Shown: positions 8,922 through 17,982 of the stretch, piece after piece
Layout: each line of letters begins with the position of its first letter
How positions within the stretch are numbered: position 1 is the stretch's first letter
Assembly: GCF_003335505.1 (NCBI RefSeq)
Contig: NZ_QPEX01000024.1
Span: 310,001 to 374,000, forward strand
Length of the DNA stretch: 64,000 bases
Direction of reading: 5' to 3'
Source of the DNA: Bremerella cremea
Lineage (GTDB): Bacteria > Planctomycetota > Planctomycetia > Pirellulales > Pirellulaceae
Translations under genes and position numbers: made by a program
The notes under the pieces: generated by a model
What the model was told of the DNA's origin: nothing
The model's input: the letters and a program-made list of their open reading frames with translations, nothing else
The model's database searches: none

Positions 8922-9664
8922 GCGTGGGCAACTCCTGCGAGGTGACCAACGACCTCGCCACAGAAGCGGGCAAAGGCTGGATCGGCCCGCAGTTCGCTCG
9001 TTCGCGGAAACTCGAAGGGGACTTTCAGGTCGGCCACAATTCGTCCTGGCCTGGCGTGCATCACTAAAATTCGTTGGCTCAAAAAGACCGCCTCCGGCAC
9101 ATTATGGGTCACAAAAAGCCCCGTCCACTTTTGTCGCTGCCAGATCTCCAACAGCTGTTCGTTCAGTTGGTTCCGTAGTAAATCGTCTAGCGCCGCAAAT
9201 GGCTCGTCCAGCAGCAAGATTCTCGGTTCGGTCACCAATGCGCGGGCAAGTGAAACCCGCATTCGCATCCCACCAGAAAGCATTCGAGGATACTTTTCAA
9301 AATCTTCCTCCCGCAAACCGACCAATTGCAAGGCAGCGGTAATATTCTGGCGGTCGGCAGAGTTTAGCGATCGCCGAAGCTCTAACGGTAGTTGCACGTT
9401 CTGCCAGGCAGTTCGCCAGGGAATCAGATTGGCATCCTGAAAGACGAATGCACGTTCGATGTCGGCCCCGTCATCCAGAAGAAGCTCCCCCTGGGTAGGT
9501 GAATCGAGACTAGCCACCAGGCGAAGTAAAGTCGATTTACCGCACCCGGAAGGCCCCACAAGGGAGACAAATTCCCCGGCGGAAATTTCCAGCGAATCCA
9601 CCGACAGCACTAAGCTTTCGGGAGAGAATCGCTTTTCGATTTGATGAAACTGAATTGCGCTCAC
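8918..9664 (-). CDS. ABC transporter ATP-binding protein (SsuB/ThiZ-like)
   Basis: A 248-residue ATPase with Walker A GPSGCGKST near residue 38, Q-loop VFQDANLIPW, signature LSGGMRMRVSLARAL, Walker B RILLLDEPFAALD and the H-loop FVTHNVPEA. Length and motif wording match the nitrate/sulfonate/taurine/thiamine-precursor ATPases. It is the first gene of the leftward operon; the promoter should lie in 9665-9963, where I see no riboswitch or distinct operator. Confidence 0.92.
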   Translation of the reverse strand: MSAIQFHQIEKRFSPESLVLSVDSLEISAGEFVSLVGPSGCGKSTLLRLVASLDSPTQGELLLDDGADIERAFVFQDANLIPWRTAWQNVQLPLELRRSLNSADRQNITAALQLVGLREEDFEKYPRMLSGGMRMRVSLARALVTEPRILLLDEPFAALDDLLRNQLNEQLLEIWQRQKWTGLFVTHNVPEAVFLSQRILVMHARPGRIVADLKVPFEFPRTSELRADPAFARFCGEVVGHLAGVAHA

Positions 9665-9963
9665 CGACGTCTAATCCATATCCGGGATCAAAGGGGTTTT
9701 ACACCGACCAAGGGGACGTTTACGAGATTCTTGCTCACAAAACGGCCCATTTGCGGCTGGGGCTTGCACTTGGCAAGCTTACCACCCTCTGGAGGCGTTA
9801 TTGGGATTGCCGAATAAATCTTTACTTCAGAGACAACACTTCCTACGATAGATAGTTACAGCCTTCCTATATAGTCGCGGCAATAGCCCCTCCCGTAGTT
9901 ACCCGCCGCCGACAACTTGCCACCTAACGAAGATTTACGCTTCGTCCCTCCTTAAGAATTTTC

Positions 9964-11931
9964 ATGCTTCGTTTTATCACTAAGGTGTTGGTACTGACGC
10001 TCGCGCTGAGTTGCTTTGCTGTCAACGATAGCAGTGCTGCTGAAAAAACGCAGGCCCTCTCGTTCGCTGATGTTAAGCCAATCTTGGAAAACTACTGCTA
10101 CGGATGCCATGCCGATGGTGCGGAAGAGGGGAACATCAATTTCGATGGCCTCGACGCTGCTTCCGATCAGGAACGAATTTCCGACCATAAAACGTGGCTC
10201 TCTGTATGGCGGAATCTGCGAGCCCAAACCATGCCCCCGGCGGATGAGGATCAGCCTTCCCAGGAAGAAGCTAACCTCGTTGGGCGTTGGATAGAATCGC
10301 AGGTCTTCAAACTTGATCCCTCCAAGCCGGACCCTGGCCGGGTGACCATTCGCCGGCTGAACCGGGACGAATACCGCTACACGATCCAAGACCTGTTTGG
10401 CTACGAGTATAACGTCGACGAAGCCTTTCCACCGGACGACACCGGCTACGGCTTCGATACGATTGGCGACGTGCTTACTATCTCGCCATTGATGACGGAA
10501 AAATACTTCGATGCGGCCCAAGAGATCGTGGCAGCCGTCGTGCCGGTTGATGACCAGAAGAGCGAGAAGTACCAACGTATTTTCTTCGACGGCCCCCCGA
10601 CCAACGACCGGGCCGAACGAGACGAGTACGCTCGCAAGATCTTGAAGCGTTACGCTACCAAAGCATTCCGTCGCCCCGTCGACGAAGCGACACTGGACCG
10701 CTTGGTCGATATCCAACGCAAGATCGACTTGCTGGAGGGACGTAAGTTCGAACATGGAATCGCCCAGGCCTTTGCCGCGATGCTTATTTCGCCGCAGTTT
10801 CTGTTTCGTGCTGAAATTCAGCCTGAACCGAACAACCCTGGCCAAGTGGTGCCCATCGATGAGTACGCACTTGCTTCGCGTTTGTCCTATTTCCTGTGGT
10901 GCTCGCTGCCCGACAACGAACTGATGAAGCTGGCCGCAGAGGGAAAACTGCGCGAGAACCTGCATGCCCAGGTCGATCGCATGCTGGCCGACAAAAAGTC
11001 GGAACGGTTTATCCACCGCTTTGTCGGCCAATGGCTTCAATCGCAAGATGTCGAAGGGATCAGCATCGACGCTCGTCGGGCCTTGAAGCTGTCAGACCTG
11101 GGGGAAGCACAACGCGTGTTCAGCCGCACTGTCCGTCGTGCAATGCGTGAAGAAACAGACATGCTGTTCGAGTACATTTTAAAAGAGAATCGCTCGGCCA
11201 GCGAACTGCTAACGGCTGACTATACGTTCCTCAACAAGCCCCTGGCCAAATATTACGGCCTGGAAAATATCAAGGGTCTGGACGATCGCCGCATGACCAA
11301 AGTTGACCTCCCCGAGGACAGCGTCCGCGGTGGCATTCTCACGCAAGGCACCGTTCTGGTAGTCACCTCGAATCCGACGCGGACTTCGCCGGTGAAGCGA
11401 GGGCTGTTTATCTTGGATAACATTCTGGGCACGCCCCCTCCCCCTGCTCCGCCCAACGTTCCCGCGTTGGAAGCTGTGCGAGAACGTGGTCGCAAGCTGA
11501 CGATGCGCGAGCAGATGGAACTTCACCGTAGCGAAGCTTTGTGCAAGTCGTGCCATTCCCGAATGGATCCCTTAGGTTTGGCCTTGGAAAAGTTCACCTA
11601 TATTGGCCAATACCGCGAAGATGACAATGGGCAAGAGATTGACACCAAGGGAAAGTTGATCACTGGCGAAGAGTTTACCAGTGTCCGCGAGCTCTCGAAG
11701 GTCCTTGCCACCGAACGAAAAGTCGATTTTTATCGCTGTTTAACCGAAAAGCTGCTTACCTACGCCCTCGGGCGGGGTTTAGAGTATTACGACACACCCA
11801 CCGTCGATTTAATCGTCGAGCGGATGCTGGCCAACGATGGCAAGCTTCGCGACACGATTCACACCATTGTAGAAACAGCCCCCTTCCAGAAACGTCGCGG
11901 TGACGGCAACCTCTTGTCGTCCGCCCGCTGA
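9964..11931 (+). CDS. DUF1592-type planctomycete c-type cytochrome
   Basis: A 655-residue exported protein with a Sec signal peptide (hydrophobic run about 7-20, SSAAE cleavage region). The domain order is the planctomycete PSCyt-type one: an N-terminal haem-binding domain with C45-Y-G-C48-H49, then the DUF1587/DUF1592/DUF1588/DUF1585 modules. RRLNRDEYRYTIQDLFG and FRRPVDEATLDRLV are hallmark sequences, and a second CxxCH (C527-K-S-C530-H531) lies in the C-terminal half. These proteins are abundant in planctomycetes and are thought to be periplasmic electron-transfer or oxidative enzymes; no reaction is proven. The DUF1552 gene follows after 72 bases, the standard partner arrangement. Confidence 0.92.
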   Translation: MLRFITKVLVLTLALSCFAVNDSSAAEKTQALSFADVKPILENYCYGCHADGAEEGNINFDGLDAASDQERISDHKTWLSVWRNLRAQTMPPADEDQPSQEEANLVGRWIESQVFKLDPSKPDPGRVTIRRLNRDEYRYTIQDLFGYEYNVDEAFPPDDTGYGFDTIGDVLTISPLMTEKYFDAAQEIVAAVVPVDDQKSEKYQRIFFDGPPTNDRAERDEYARKILKRYATKAFRRPVDEATLDRLVDIQRKIDLLEGRKFEHGIAQAFAAMLISPQFLFRAEIQPEPNNPGQVVPIDEYALASRLSYFLWCSLPDNELMKLAAEGKLRENLHAQVDRMLADKKSERFIHRFVGQWLQSQDVEGISIDARRALKLSDLGEAQRVFSRTVRRAMREETDMLFEYILKENRSASELLTADYTFLNKPLAKYYGLENIKGLDDRRMTKVDLPEDSVRGGILTQGTVLVVTSNPTRTSPVKRGLFILDNILGTPPPPAPPNVPALEAVRERGRKLTMREQMELHRSEALCKSCHSRMDPLGLALEKFTYIGQYREDDNGQEIDTKGKLITGEEFTSVRELSKVLATERKVDFYRCLTEKLLTYALGRGLEYYDTPTVDLIVERMLANDGKLRDTIHTIVETAPFQKRRGDGNLLSSAR

Positions 11932-12003
11932 TCCTGCCCGACAACCTTCCTGCCGGTTCACCAACGGACCGGCCAGCCGAGCATTTCAGAAGGATATGAT
12001 GCC

Positions 12004-13377
12004 ATGACCATGAAGCCTTCCCGCCGCCACTTCCTGCGAGGTCTGGGACTAGCTGTCGCTCTACCTGCGATGGAAAGTTGGATGCCGACGAGCTTGCAAG
12101 CGGCCACCAAAAGCACAGCTTCAGGCCCTGCGTTGACACCTGGCGGAGACCCGCTGCGATCTGCCTTTCTGTATGTGCCCAACGGCGTGATCCTGCCCAA
12201 GTGGTTCCCCGAAGGAACCGGCAAAGATTATAAGCTGAATCAAACCATGAAGCCGCTGGAAGGGCTGCGTGGCGAGTTCCAAGTGGTGAGCGGCTTGGCT
12301 CACTCGAACGGGTTTGCCGGAGGGGATGGCGCCGGTGACCATGCCAGGGCCCATGCCAGCTTCCTGACCGGGGCCCGTCCTCGCAAAACGGCCGGTTCCG
12401 ATATTGAAGTTGGCATTTCGATCGACCAAGAAATGGCAAAGCACTTGGGACACCAAACTCGTCTCCCTTCGCTTGAGCTTTCCTGCGATGGGGCACGAAA
12501 GTCGGGTTCGTGCGACTCTGGCTACTCGTGTGCCTATCAGTTCAACCTTTCGTGGCGGACGAAGCACTCGCCGATGTCGGCAGAATCGAACCCTCGCTTG
12601 GTCTTCGAGCGTCTGTTTGGCCGTGGCGATGACCAAGACCGCCAAAAAAACTTCGATCGCCGTATGGCTGAACGCCGCTCGGTGCTTGACTTCGTCATGG
12701 GAGAAACCAAGTCGATGTCGAAGCAACTGGGCCGAAACGATGTCCACAAGCTGGACGAGTACCTAACCGGCGTCCGCGAAATCGAACGTCGCATTGAAAC
12801 GTCGGAGCAGTTCCGCGATCTGCCGAAGACCGAAATGGAAGTCCCCGCAGGCATTCCGCAAGATTATGCTCAGCACATTCGCTTAATGTTCGACTTGCTA
12901 GCGTTGTCGTTCCAAACCGACTCGACTCGCATCGCGTCGTTCATGCTGGCTCATGACGGCAGCAATCGCAACTTTAAAGACATTGGTGTCTCGGAAGGGC
13001 ATCACAGCCTATCCCACCACCGCGACAACCAAGAATGGATCGACAAGCTGGCCAAGATCGATCAATTCTATGTCACACAGCTTGCCTACTTCTTAGAAAA
13101 GCTACGTGGCATGAAAGATCCTTCTGGCGCCTCGGTGCTAGATAATTCGATGATTGTCTACGGCAGCGGCTTGTCCGACGGCAATCGTCACCGACACGAC
13201 GACCTGCCGGTTATCTTAGCTGGCAAAGGTGGCGGCCTGTTAGAAACCGATCGCCACGTTCAGCTCAAAGCGGAAGACCGCACCCCAATGGCGAACCTGT
13301 TCGTCTCGATGATGCATAAAATGGGCATTCAAGATCCTGATTTTGGTGACTCAACCGGCCCGCTTGGCGTGATCTAA
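12004..13377 (+). CDS. DUF1552 protein with Tat signal
   Basis: A 457-residue protein starting with a twin-arginine signal (SRRHFLRGLG, then a hydrophobic stretch to about residue 35), so it should be exported folded, perhaps with a cofactor. The body matches DUF1552: SAFLYVPNGVILPKWFP, FQVVSGLAHSNG, HARAHASFLTG, and a C-terminal HDDLPVILAGKGGG similar to the DUF1501/sulfatase-like fold. The family almost always sits after a DUF1592 cytochrome, as here, and the two are likely to form a periplasmic redox pair. The pair ends at the strong terminator at 13402. Confidence 0.92.
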   Translation: MTMKPSRRHFLRGLGLAVALPAMESWMPTSLQAATKSTASGPALTPGGDPLRSAFLYVPNGVILPKWFPEGTGKDYKLNQTMKPLEGLRGEFQVVSGLAHSNGFAGGDGAGDHARAHASFLTGARPRKTAGSDIEVGISIDQEMAKHLGHQTRLPSLELSCDGARKSGSCDSGYSCAYQFNLSWRTKHSPMSAESNPRLVFERLFGRGDDQDRQKNFDRRMAERRSVLDFVMGETKSMSKQLGRNDVHKLDEYLTGVREIERRIETSEQFRDLPKTEMEVPAGIPQDYAQHIRLMFDLLALSFQTDSTRIASFMLAHDGSNRNFKDIGVSEGHHSLSHHRDNQEWIDKLAKIDQFYVTQLAYFLEKLRGMKDPSGASVLDNSMIVYGSGLSDGNRHRHDDLPVILAGKGGGLLETDRHVQLKAEDRTPMANLFVSMMHKMGIQDPDFGDSTGPLGVI

Positions 13378-13401
13378 GCCTGCTTCTTAGCTATCAATTC
13401 C

Positions 13402-13437
13402 AAGGGGATTGCTCGCATGTGAGTGATCCCCTTTTTT
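13402..13437 (+). terminator. rho-independent terminator after the DUF1552 gene
   Basis: An 8-bp GC-rich stem (13402-13409 with 13426-13433), extended inward by about six further pairs including wobbles, ends in a run of six T. It closes the cytochrome/DUF1552 transcript. Confidence 0.88.
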
Positions 13438-13613
13438 GATGACAGCATGGTGGAACGATCGATTTCCATAGTTTTCCGGCACATCGCTCTTGTAAATTTT
13501 GCAAAGCGGCTGCTAGACTCTCTCCACGCACTCATTACCTATCGTGTGCGTATTGGATCAACCGGCTCCGATTTCCGCCGGCTGAATAGTGCTTCTGCGA
13601 CAAGGAGGTCGCG

Positions 13614-15203
13614 GTGCTCAACCGACGTCCACTTCGACACAAACTGATCATCGGCGGCATTGTGCTGGCCGTATTGGTCGTTGCCTTATTCACCACGACC
13701 TTCACCGGCGGACTCTCGTATCGTCAGGTCGCACGGGATATTAGCGCCCGGTCGGTTGAATTGCCTCTGGCGATCGACTTCTCGTTGGCCGTAACCGATT
13801 TGCGGCACGCGTTAAACCAAGCCAAGCATTCGGAAGACTTTGTCTTCCACAATTCTGCCCTCGACGAACTCTTGACGCAGGAATTCCGTATCAAATTCTC
13901 CGCCGCTCAAGAAGCCTTGCGGCGTTACGAAGACCAGCTTGACCGGAGTGGCGCCGGCGATAGTGATATCGGCGACGATTCCGACGAACGAAACACGATC
14001 GGCGAGATCCATGGCTCCCTGCAAAAGCTATCCGATTTGAATCGCGGCTCCGATTGGTTCTCGAACAAGATGAAACTCGATCAGCTTTCCAGTGAAGCAG
14101 ATCATCTCCACGGACTGGCTAAAAAGCTGCCGAGCTTTCTGATCGAGGACATGCAGCAACTCAAAGACGAAGTCCGTTCGCAATACCGAACCTGGATAAC
14201 GGTTTCGGTGTTGGTCATGTTCCTAACCGCGTGCGCGATCGCGTTTGCCGTTTACGCAAGCTGGCGTTGGCTGTTCAGTCCGTTAAAGATTTTGATGGAT
14301 GGCTCGCGTCGTGTGGCAAATGGTGACTTCGACCACCGTATTCAACTGGAAGGGCACGCAGAACTAGCCATCCTAGCCGACGCCATGAACGCGATGACCC
14401 ACCGATTTCAGGCCATCGAATCAAACTTAAACGAGCAAGTTAAAGACCGCACCAATCAAGTCGTCCGCAGCGAACAATTGGCCAGCGTCGGCTTCCTGGC
14501 CGCTGGGGTCGCCCACGAAATCAACAATCCTCTGGCCTCGATCGCCTTCTGCGCTGAATCGCTTCGCTCGCGTCTGAGCGAAGGGGAAGAAGCTCAGTTC
14601 CGCGACTGCGATGTCACCGTATTACAGACTTACCTCGGCATGATCGAGGAAGAAGCGTTTCGCTGTAAGGAAATCACCGAACGTTTGCTCGATTTCTCAC
14701 GTCTAGGAGATGTCGAGAAAACCGAAACGGACATCCGTGAACTCGTCCAAGGCGTCATCGATATGGTTCGCCACTTGGGCAAGTACCGCGAGAAAAACCT
14801 GATTTTCGAGGACGACCAAGTCGCCCTCGCTCCGGTCAATGGGCCGGAAATCAAGCAAGTCGTGCTGAACCTAATTACGAACGCCTTGGATAGTATCGAT
14901 CCAGGCGGAACCGTACTGGTAAAGATCGGCGAAGAACGAGGCCAAGTCAAAGTTACCGTCAAAGACGACGGCTGTGGCATGTCCGACGAAGTTCGTCGTC
15001 ACTTGTTTGAGCCATTTTTCACCCGACGCCGGGATGGCCAAGGGACGGGTCTGGGGCTTTCCATTTCGTACCGTATTGTGAGCGACCATGGAGGTCAGAT
15101 CGATGCGAAGAGCGAAGGACCAGGCCTCGGAAGCGAGTTTAGTTTTACGCTGCCATGCAGGGAAGCAAGTAAGCACAATGAGCGAAAACGCCAAGCAGCC
15201 TGA
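13614..15203 (+). CDS. membrane-bound sensor histidine kinase (NtrB-type)
   Basis: A 529-residue two-component kinase. TM1 is about 11-32, followed by a sensor segment of roughly 160 residues with no recognised ligand fold, TM2 about 195-216 and a HAMP domain about 217-270. The phospho-acceptor is H301 in AGVAHEINNP. The ATPase domain shows N-box NLITNALDS (about 419-427), G1 DDGCGM (451-456) and G2 GQGTGLGLS (475-483). It starts with GTG at 13614, chosen because a perfect AAGGAGGT ribosome binding site lies 5 bases upstream. It overlaps the next gene, its response regulator, by 26 bases. The signal it senses is unknown. Confidence 0.93.
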   Translation: MLNRRPLRHKLIIGGIVLAVLVVALFTTTFTGGLSYRQVARDISARSVELPLAIDFSLAVTDLRHALNQAKHSEDFVFHNSALDELLTQEFRIKFSAAQEALRRYEDQLDRSGAGDSDIGDDSDERNTIGEIHGSLQKLSDLNRGSDWFSNKMKLDQLSSEADHLHGLAKKLPSFLIEDMQQLKDEVRSQYRTWITVSVLVMFLTACAIAFAVYASWRWLFSPLKILMDGSRRVANGDFDHRIQLEGHAELAILADAMNAMTHRFQAIESNLNEQVKDRTNQVVRSEQLASVGFLAAGVAHEINNPLASIAFCAESLRSRLSEGEEAQFRDCDVTVLQTYLGMIEEEAFRCKEITERLLDFSRLGDVEKTETDIRELVQGVIDMVRHLGKYREKNLIFEDDQVALAPVNGPEIKQVVLNLITNALDSIDPGGTVLVKIGEERGQVKVTVKDDGCGMSDEVRRHLFEPFFTRRRDGQGTGLGLSISYRIVSDHGGQIDAKSEGPGLGSEFSFTLPCREASKHNERKRQAA

Positions 15204-16569
15204 AGGGCTGAAGATTTTATTTGCCGACGACGAGAAATCGCTCCAAAAGCTGATGAGCCTCGAACTACCGCGACTGGGTCATACCGTTACGGTTTGTCCC
15301 GATGGCGTCACAGCGATCGCGGTGCTCGAAAAGGAAGATTTCGACTGCCTCCTGGTCGATCTCGACATGCCAGGCAAGAGCGGAATCGACGTCATCGAGA
15401 AAGCGAAAAGCTCGGCTCCAGATACCGAAGCGATCATCCTAACCGGTAAATCGTCGACGGAAAGCGCTATCGCGGCGGTAAAGTTCAAGGTTTTTGCCTA
15501 TCTAACCAAACCATGCCGCTTGATGGAACTCAAGACGCTGCTGGAAGGTGTTGCGAAAAAACGGGAACAAGATCGCAAAATCAAAGCGCTTACCAGTCGC
15601 CTCGATCGGATCGAAGGGAAGTCGAAACTCATTGGCGACTCACGGCCGATGGAAGTCGTCAACAAGATGATTTCAAAAGTTGCCCCCTCGAATTCGGCCG
15701 TGCTGATTCGAGGAGAGACTGGTACCGGCAAGGAACTCGTCGCTAAGGCGATTCACGATCAAAGCCTGCGCCACGCCCAACCGTTCGTTGCCGTGAACTG
15801 CGGCGCGTTGCCTGAGAACCTGATCGAGAGCGAATTGTTTGGTCACCGCAAAGGCGCATTTACCGGAGCGGAAGAAACACGCATCGGCCTGTTCGAGGTC
15901 GCTCATGGTGGCTCCCTCTTTCTGGACGAAATCGGCGAGTTGCCGAAATCCTTGCAAGCCAAACTTTTGCGTGTGCTGGAAACAGGCGAAATCCGCCGCG
16001 TGGGTGAAAACAGTTCGATCAAGGTCGACGTTCGTATTATCAGCGCGACGCATCGCCACATTGAAGACATGGTTCGCGATGGCGATTTCCGCGAAGACTT
16101 GATGTTCCGCATCAACACCTTTGAAATTCAATTGCCCCCGCTGCGAGAACGAACCGAAGACATCCCGCTGCTCGCCGAACATATCAGCCGACGCTTTTGG
16201 CCAACCATTCCAATGACGCACACCGTCTTCGCTAACGAAACCATTCGTGCGCTGAAGTCGCATCATTGGCCAGGGAATGTGCGAGAACTGGCCAACGTGG
16301 TCGAGCACGCCACCATTTTGTGCGAGCAACTCCCGATTGAGCCAGAACACTTGCCACGTCGGTTCAGCGAACAATCGGCCGCGCGCATGCCCGAACTCCG
16401 GGCTGTCGTGGGGCCCATGTCGCTACGCGAACTGGAAATGCAAGCAATCCATGAAGCCTTAGAGCGACACGAAGGAAATAAGCCGCAAGCAGCGGAAGAT
16501 CTGGGAATCAGCTTGAAAACGCTTTACAACAAGCTGAATCAAGCCACCGCCAGCGAGCGAACTGCTTAG
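15178..16569 (+). CDS. sigma-54-dependent response regulator (NtrC family)
   Basis: A 463-residue activator with three modules. The receiver domain (about 11-125) has phospho-acceptor D61 in LLVDLDMPG and K111. The AAA+ domain has Walker A GETGTGKE (179-186), the sigma-54-contacting GAFTGA loop (226-231) and Walker B SLFLDEIGELP. A Fis-type helix-turn-helix at the C-terminus reads NKPQAAEDLGISLKTLYNKL. I start at 15178; the longer frame would add 30 residues lying wholly inside the kinase gene. The GAFTGA motif is intact, so it should activate RpoN promoters. It pairs with the kinase just upstream; target genes are unknown. Confidence 0.94.
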   Translation: MSENAKQPEGLKILFADDEKSLQKLMSLELPRLGHTVTVCPDGVTAIAVLEKEDFDCLLVDLDMPGKSGIDVIEKAKSSAPDTEAIILTGKSSTESAIAAVKFKVFAYLTKPCRLMELKTLLEGVAKKREQDRKIKALTSRLDRIEGKSKLIGDSRPMEVVNKMISKVAPSNSAVLIRGETGTGKELVAKAIHDQSLRHAQPFVAVNCGALPENLIESELFGHRKGAFTGAEETRIGLFEVAHGGSLFLDEIGELPKSLQAKLLRVLETGEIRRVGENSSIKVDVRIISATHRHIEDMVRDGDFREDLMFRINTFEIQLPPLRERTEDIPLLAEHISRRFWPTIPMTHTVFANETIRALKSHHWPGNVRELANVVEHATILCEQLPIEPEHLPRRFSEQSAARMPELRAVVGPMSLRELEMQAIHEALERHEGNKPQAAEDLGISLKTLYNKLNQATASERTA

Positions 16570-16608
16570 AACGTTTCCCGACGTCTGTTTGCTCAAGCCG
16601 TATATTAG

Positions 16609-16643
16609 AAAGCCAGTTCATCCCTTTGGTGAGCTGGCTTTTC
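16609..16643. terminator. bidirectional terminator between response regulator and lexA
   Basis: A stem of about ten pairs (AAAGCCAG at 16609-16616 and on, with CTGGCTTT at 16634-16641) has A-rich and T-rich flanks and sits between the convergent response regulator and lexA genes. It can serve both. Confidence 0.75.
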
Positions 16644-16703
16644 TGCATCGCATGCCCAGCTAGACGCAATCATGCGGGGACTGCGGGATAAAAGCGGGAC
16701 TCT

Positions 16704-17321
16704 TTAGAACTTCCGTACGACACCAATCACCACGCCGCGCACCTTGGCGTTTTTCACGTAGATGGGCTGCATGGTGCTGTTGGCTGGCTGCAGCCGAATG
16801 CGATTCTTTTCGGGGTACCAATACTTGAGCGTCGCTTCACCGTCGTCTGTCTCGGCGACGACAATATCCCCTGGCCTGGCCGAATCTTGCTGCTTTACGA
16901 CGACATAGTCCCCGTCGTCGATATGGGCTTCGGTCATCGAGTCCCCGGTGACTTCCAAAACGAAATGATCGTGCCGATTGAACATCGTGCCAAAGTCGAC
17001 CCGTTCGTCCTGGCCGATGGCTTCGTGCAGAACGCCAGCAGCAATTCGGCCTGCGAGAGGCAGACCGACTTCTTCTTCCACTTCCGCCCGCAACTGAATC
17101 GCCCGGGACATGTTCTTTTCCCGCGAGATCAACCCCTTGCGTTCTAGGGCCTTCAAATGGCAGACAACCCCATTGGGAGAGCTAATCTCGAATGCCTCAC
17201 CAATTTCGCGTACCGTGGGGCCATATCCGCGCGTTTGTATTTTCTCGCGAATGAAATGGAACACGTCACATTGACGTTTTGTGAGTTGGTCGGTCGCCGA
17301 TGGGGAACTTGCCATGTTCAA
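16704..17321 (-). CDS. lexA: LexA repressor
   Basis: A 205-residue SOS repressor of typical length. The N-terminal winged helix (LTKRQCDVFHFIREKI, then YGPTVREIGEAFEISSPNGV) is followed by the S24 peptidase domain. The self-cleavage bond is A95-G96 in RIAAGVL, and the catalytic pair is S128 (VTGDSM) and K166 (ATLKYWY). It should repress SOS genes and cleave itself when RecA is active. It is monocistronic, and 17375-17404 upstream holds inverted repeats that could be its own operator. Confidence 0.95.
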   Translation of the reverse strand: MNMASSPSATDQLTKRQCDVFHFIREKIQTRGYGPTVREIGEAFEISSPNGVVCHLKALERKGLISREKNMSRAIQLRAEVEEEVGLPLAGRIAAGVLHEAIGQDERVDFGTMFNRHDHFVLEVTGDSMTEAHIDDGDYVVVKQQDSARPGDIVVAETDDGEATLKYWYPEKNRIRLQPANSTMQPIYVKNAKVRGVVIGVVRKF

Positions 17322-17374
17322 GGATCCTGATCCGTCGCGATTCTCCCCTTCCGGTATGGAAGGGTTCTATTGCA

Positions 17375-17404
17375 GTACAGCCTAGCCAGACGCTGTACAT
17401 ATGT
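17375..17404. promoter_or_regulatory. candidate LexA operator region
   Basis: Upstream of lexA, GTACAG (17375-17380) and CTGTAC (17393-17398) form a perfect inverted repeat spaced by 12 bases, and the second half overlaps the 8-bp palindrome ACATATGT (17397-17404). LexA is usually autoregulated through such dyads, but the planctomycete consensus is not something I can verify from this window. Confidence 0.4.
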
Positions 17405-17561
17405 CAACTCACATAATATACCGGGAATTCTTATTTTTTGCACTCATGCCGAAATCGACGTATGTTTGTGCTGACTACCCCCGTGGAACCACCCAGCTTG
17501 GGCAAGGAATTCACGTTTACGCTTTTCTTGTCGCTCCTTTCATGATCAGAGGAACGGTTCC

Positions 17562-17750
17562 ATGCTCTCGCACATCTTCCAATTCCTCCGCTCCGAGGAC
17601 GGTCCTACCTCGGTAGAATATGCCATTTTATTGGGCCTGATCCTGATGGCTATCATTGGGTCAATTGCTGTTATTGGCACGATAACCCAAGAGAGCTTCA
17701 ATTACTCGAAGAGCGAGATCGAACGGACCTTCCCTGATTTTGGCGTTTAA
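17562..17750 (+). CDS. Flp/Fap-type IVb pilin
   Basis: A 62-residue prepilin. After a short leader ending ...SEDG comes the processed hydrophobic helix PTSVEYAILLGLILMAII, with the conserved glutamate and tyrosine of Flp pilins. It would be cleaved by a TadV-like prepilin peptidase and assembled into thin Tad pili. No tad or cpa genes lie nearby, so it is an orphan pilin here; many planctomycetes scatter such copies. A longer overlapping frame from 17401 is not coding. Confidence 0.88.
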   Translation: MLSHIFQFLRSEDGPTSVEYAILLGLILMAIIGSIAVIGTITQESFNYSKSEIERTFPDFGV

Positions 17751-17982
17751 CCCTTTATCTGCCTGTTAGCATCTCCGCCCTTGCTTCAACGCTTCATTCA
17801 ATGTGTTTATCGCGTTACCTCTTGCGCATTTTATTTCTCGCCCCAGGCTGGCACGCTCTGCCAGCGATGCTCGCCTTTCTCAAGTTTCTCCGCTAGAACT
17901 TCGTTGCCAAACCGCAAGAACGATCAAGCGAGCTCTGGCCGGTACTTTCTAAGCTGGGGCAAATCGACCTCAGGAGAACCTC

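Noticed and set aside
9655..9855. Small rightward frame overlapping the start of the ATPase gene
   Set aside because: It has no ribosome binding site and no family match, and lies in the promoter spacer.
9665..9963. Possible TPP riboswitch for the NMT1-type operon
   Set aside because: I looked for the conserved CTGAGA and ACC-TGATCTGG-type elements on the minus strand and did not find them.
17353..17379. Sigma-54-like GG/GC pair before the Flp pilin
   Set aside because: The spacing between GG and GC is two bases too long for a -24/-12 promoter.
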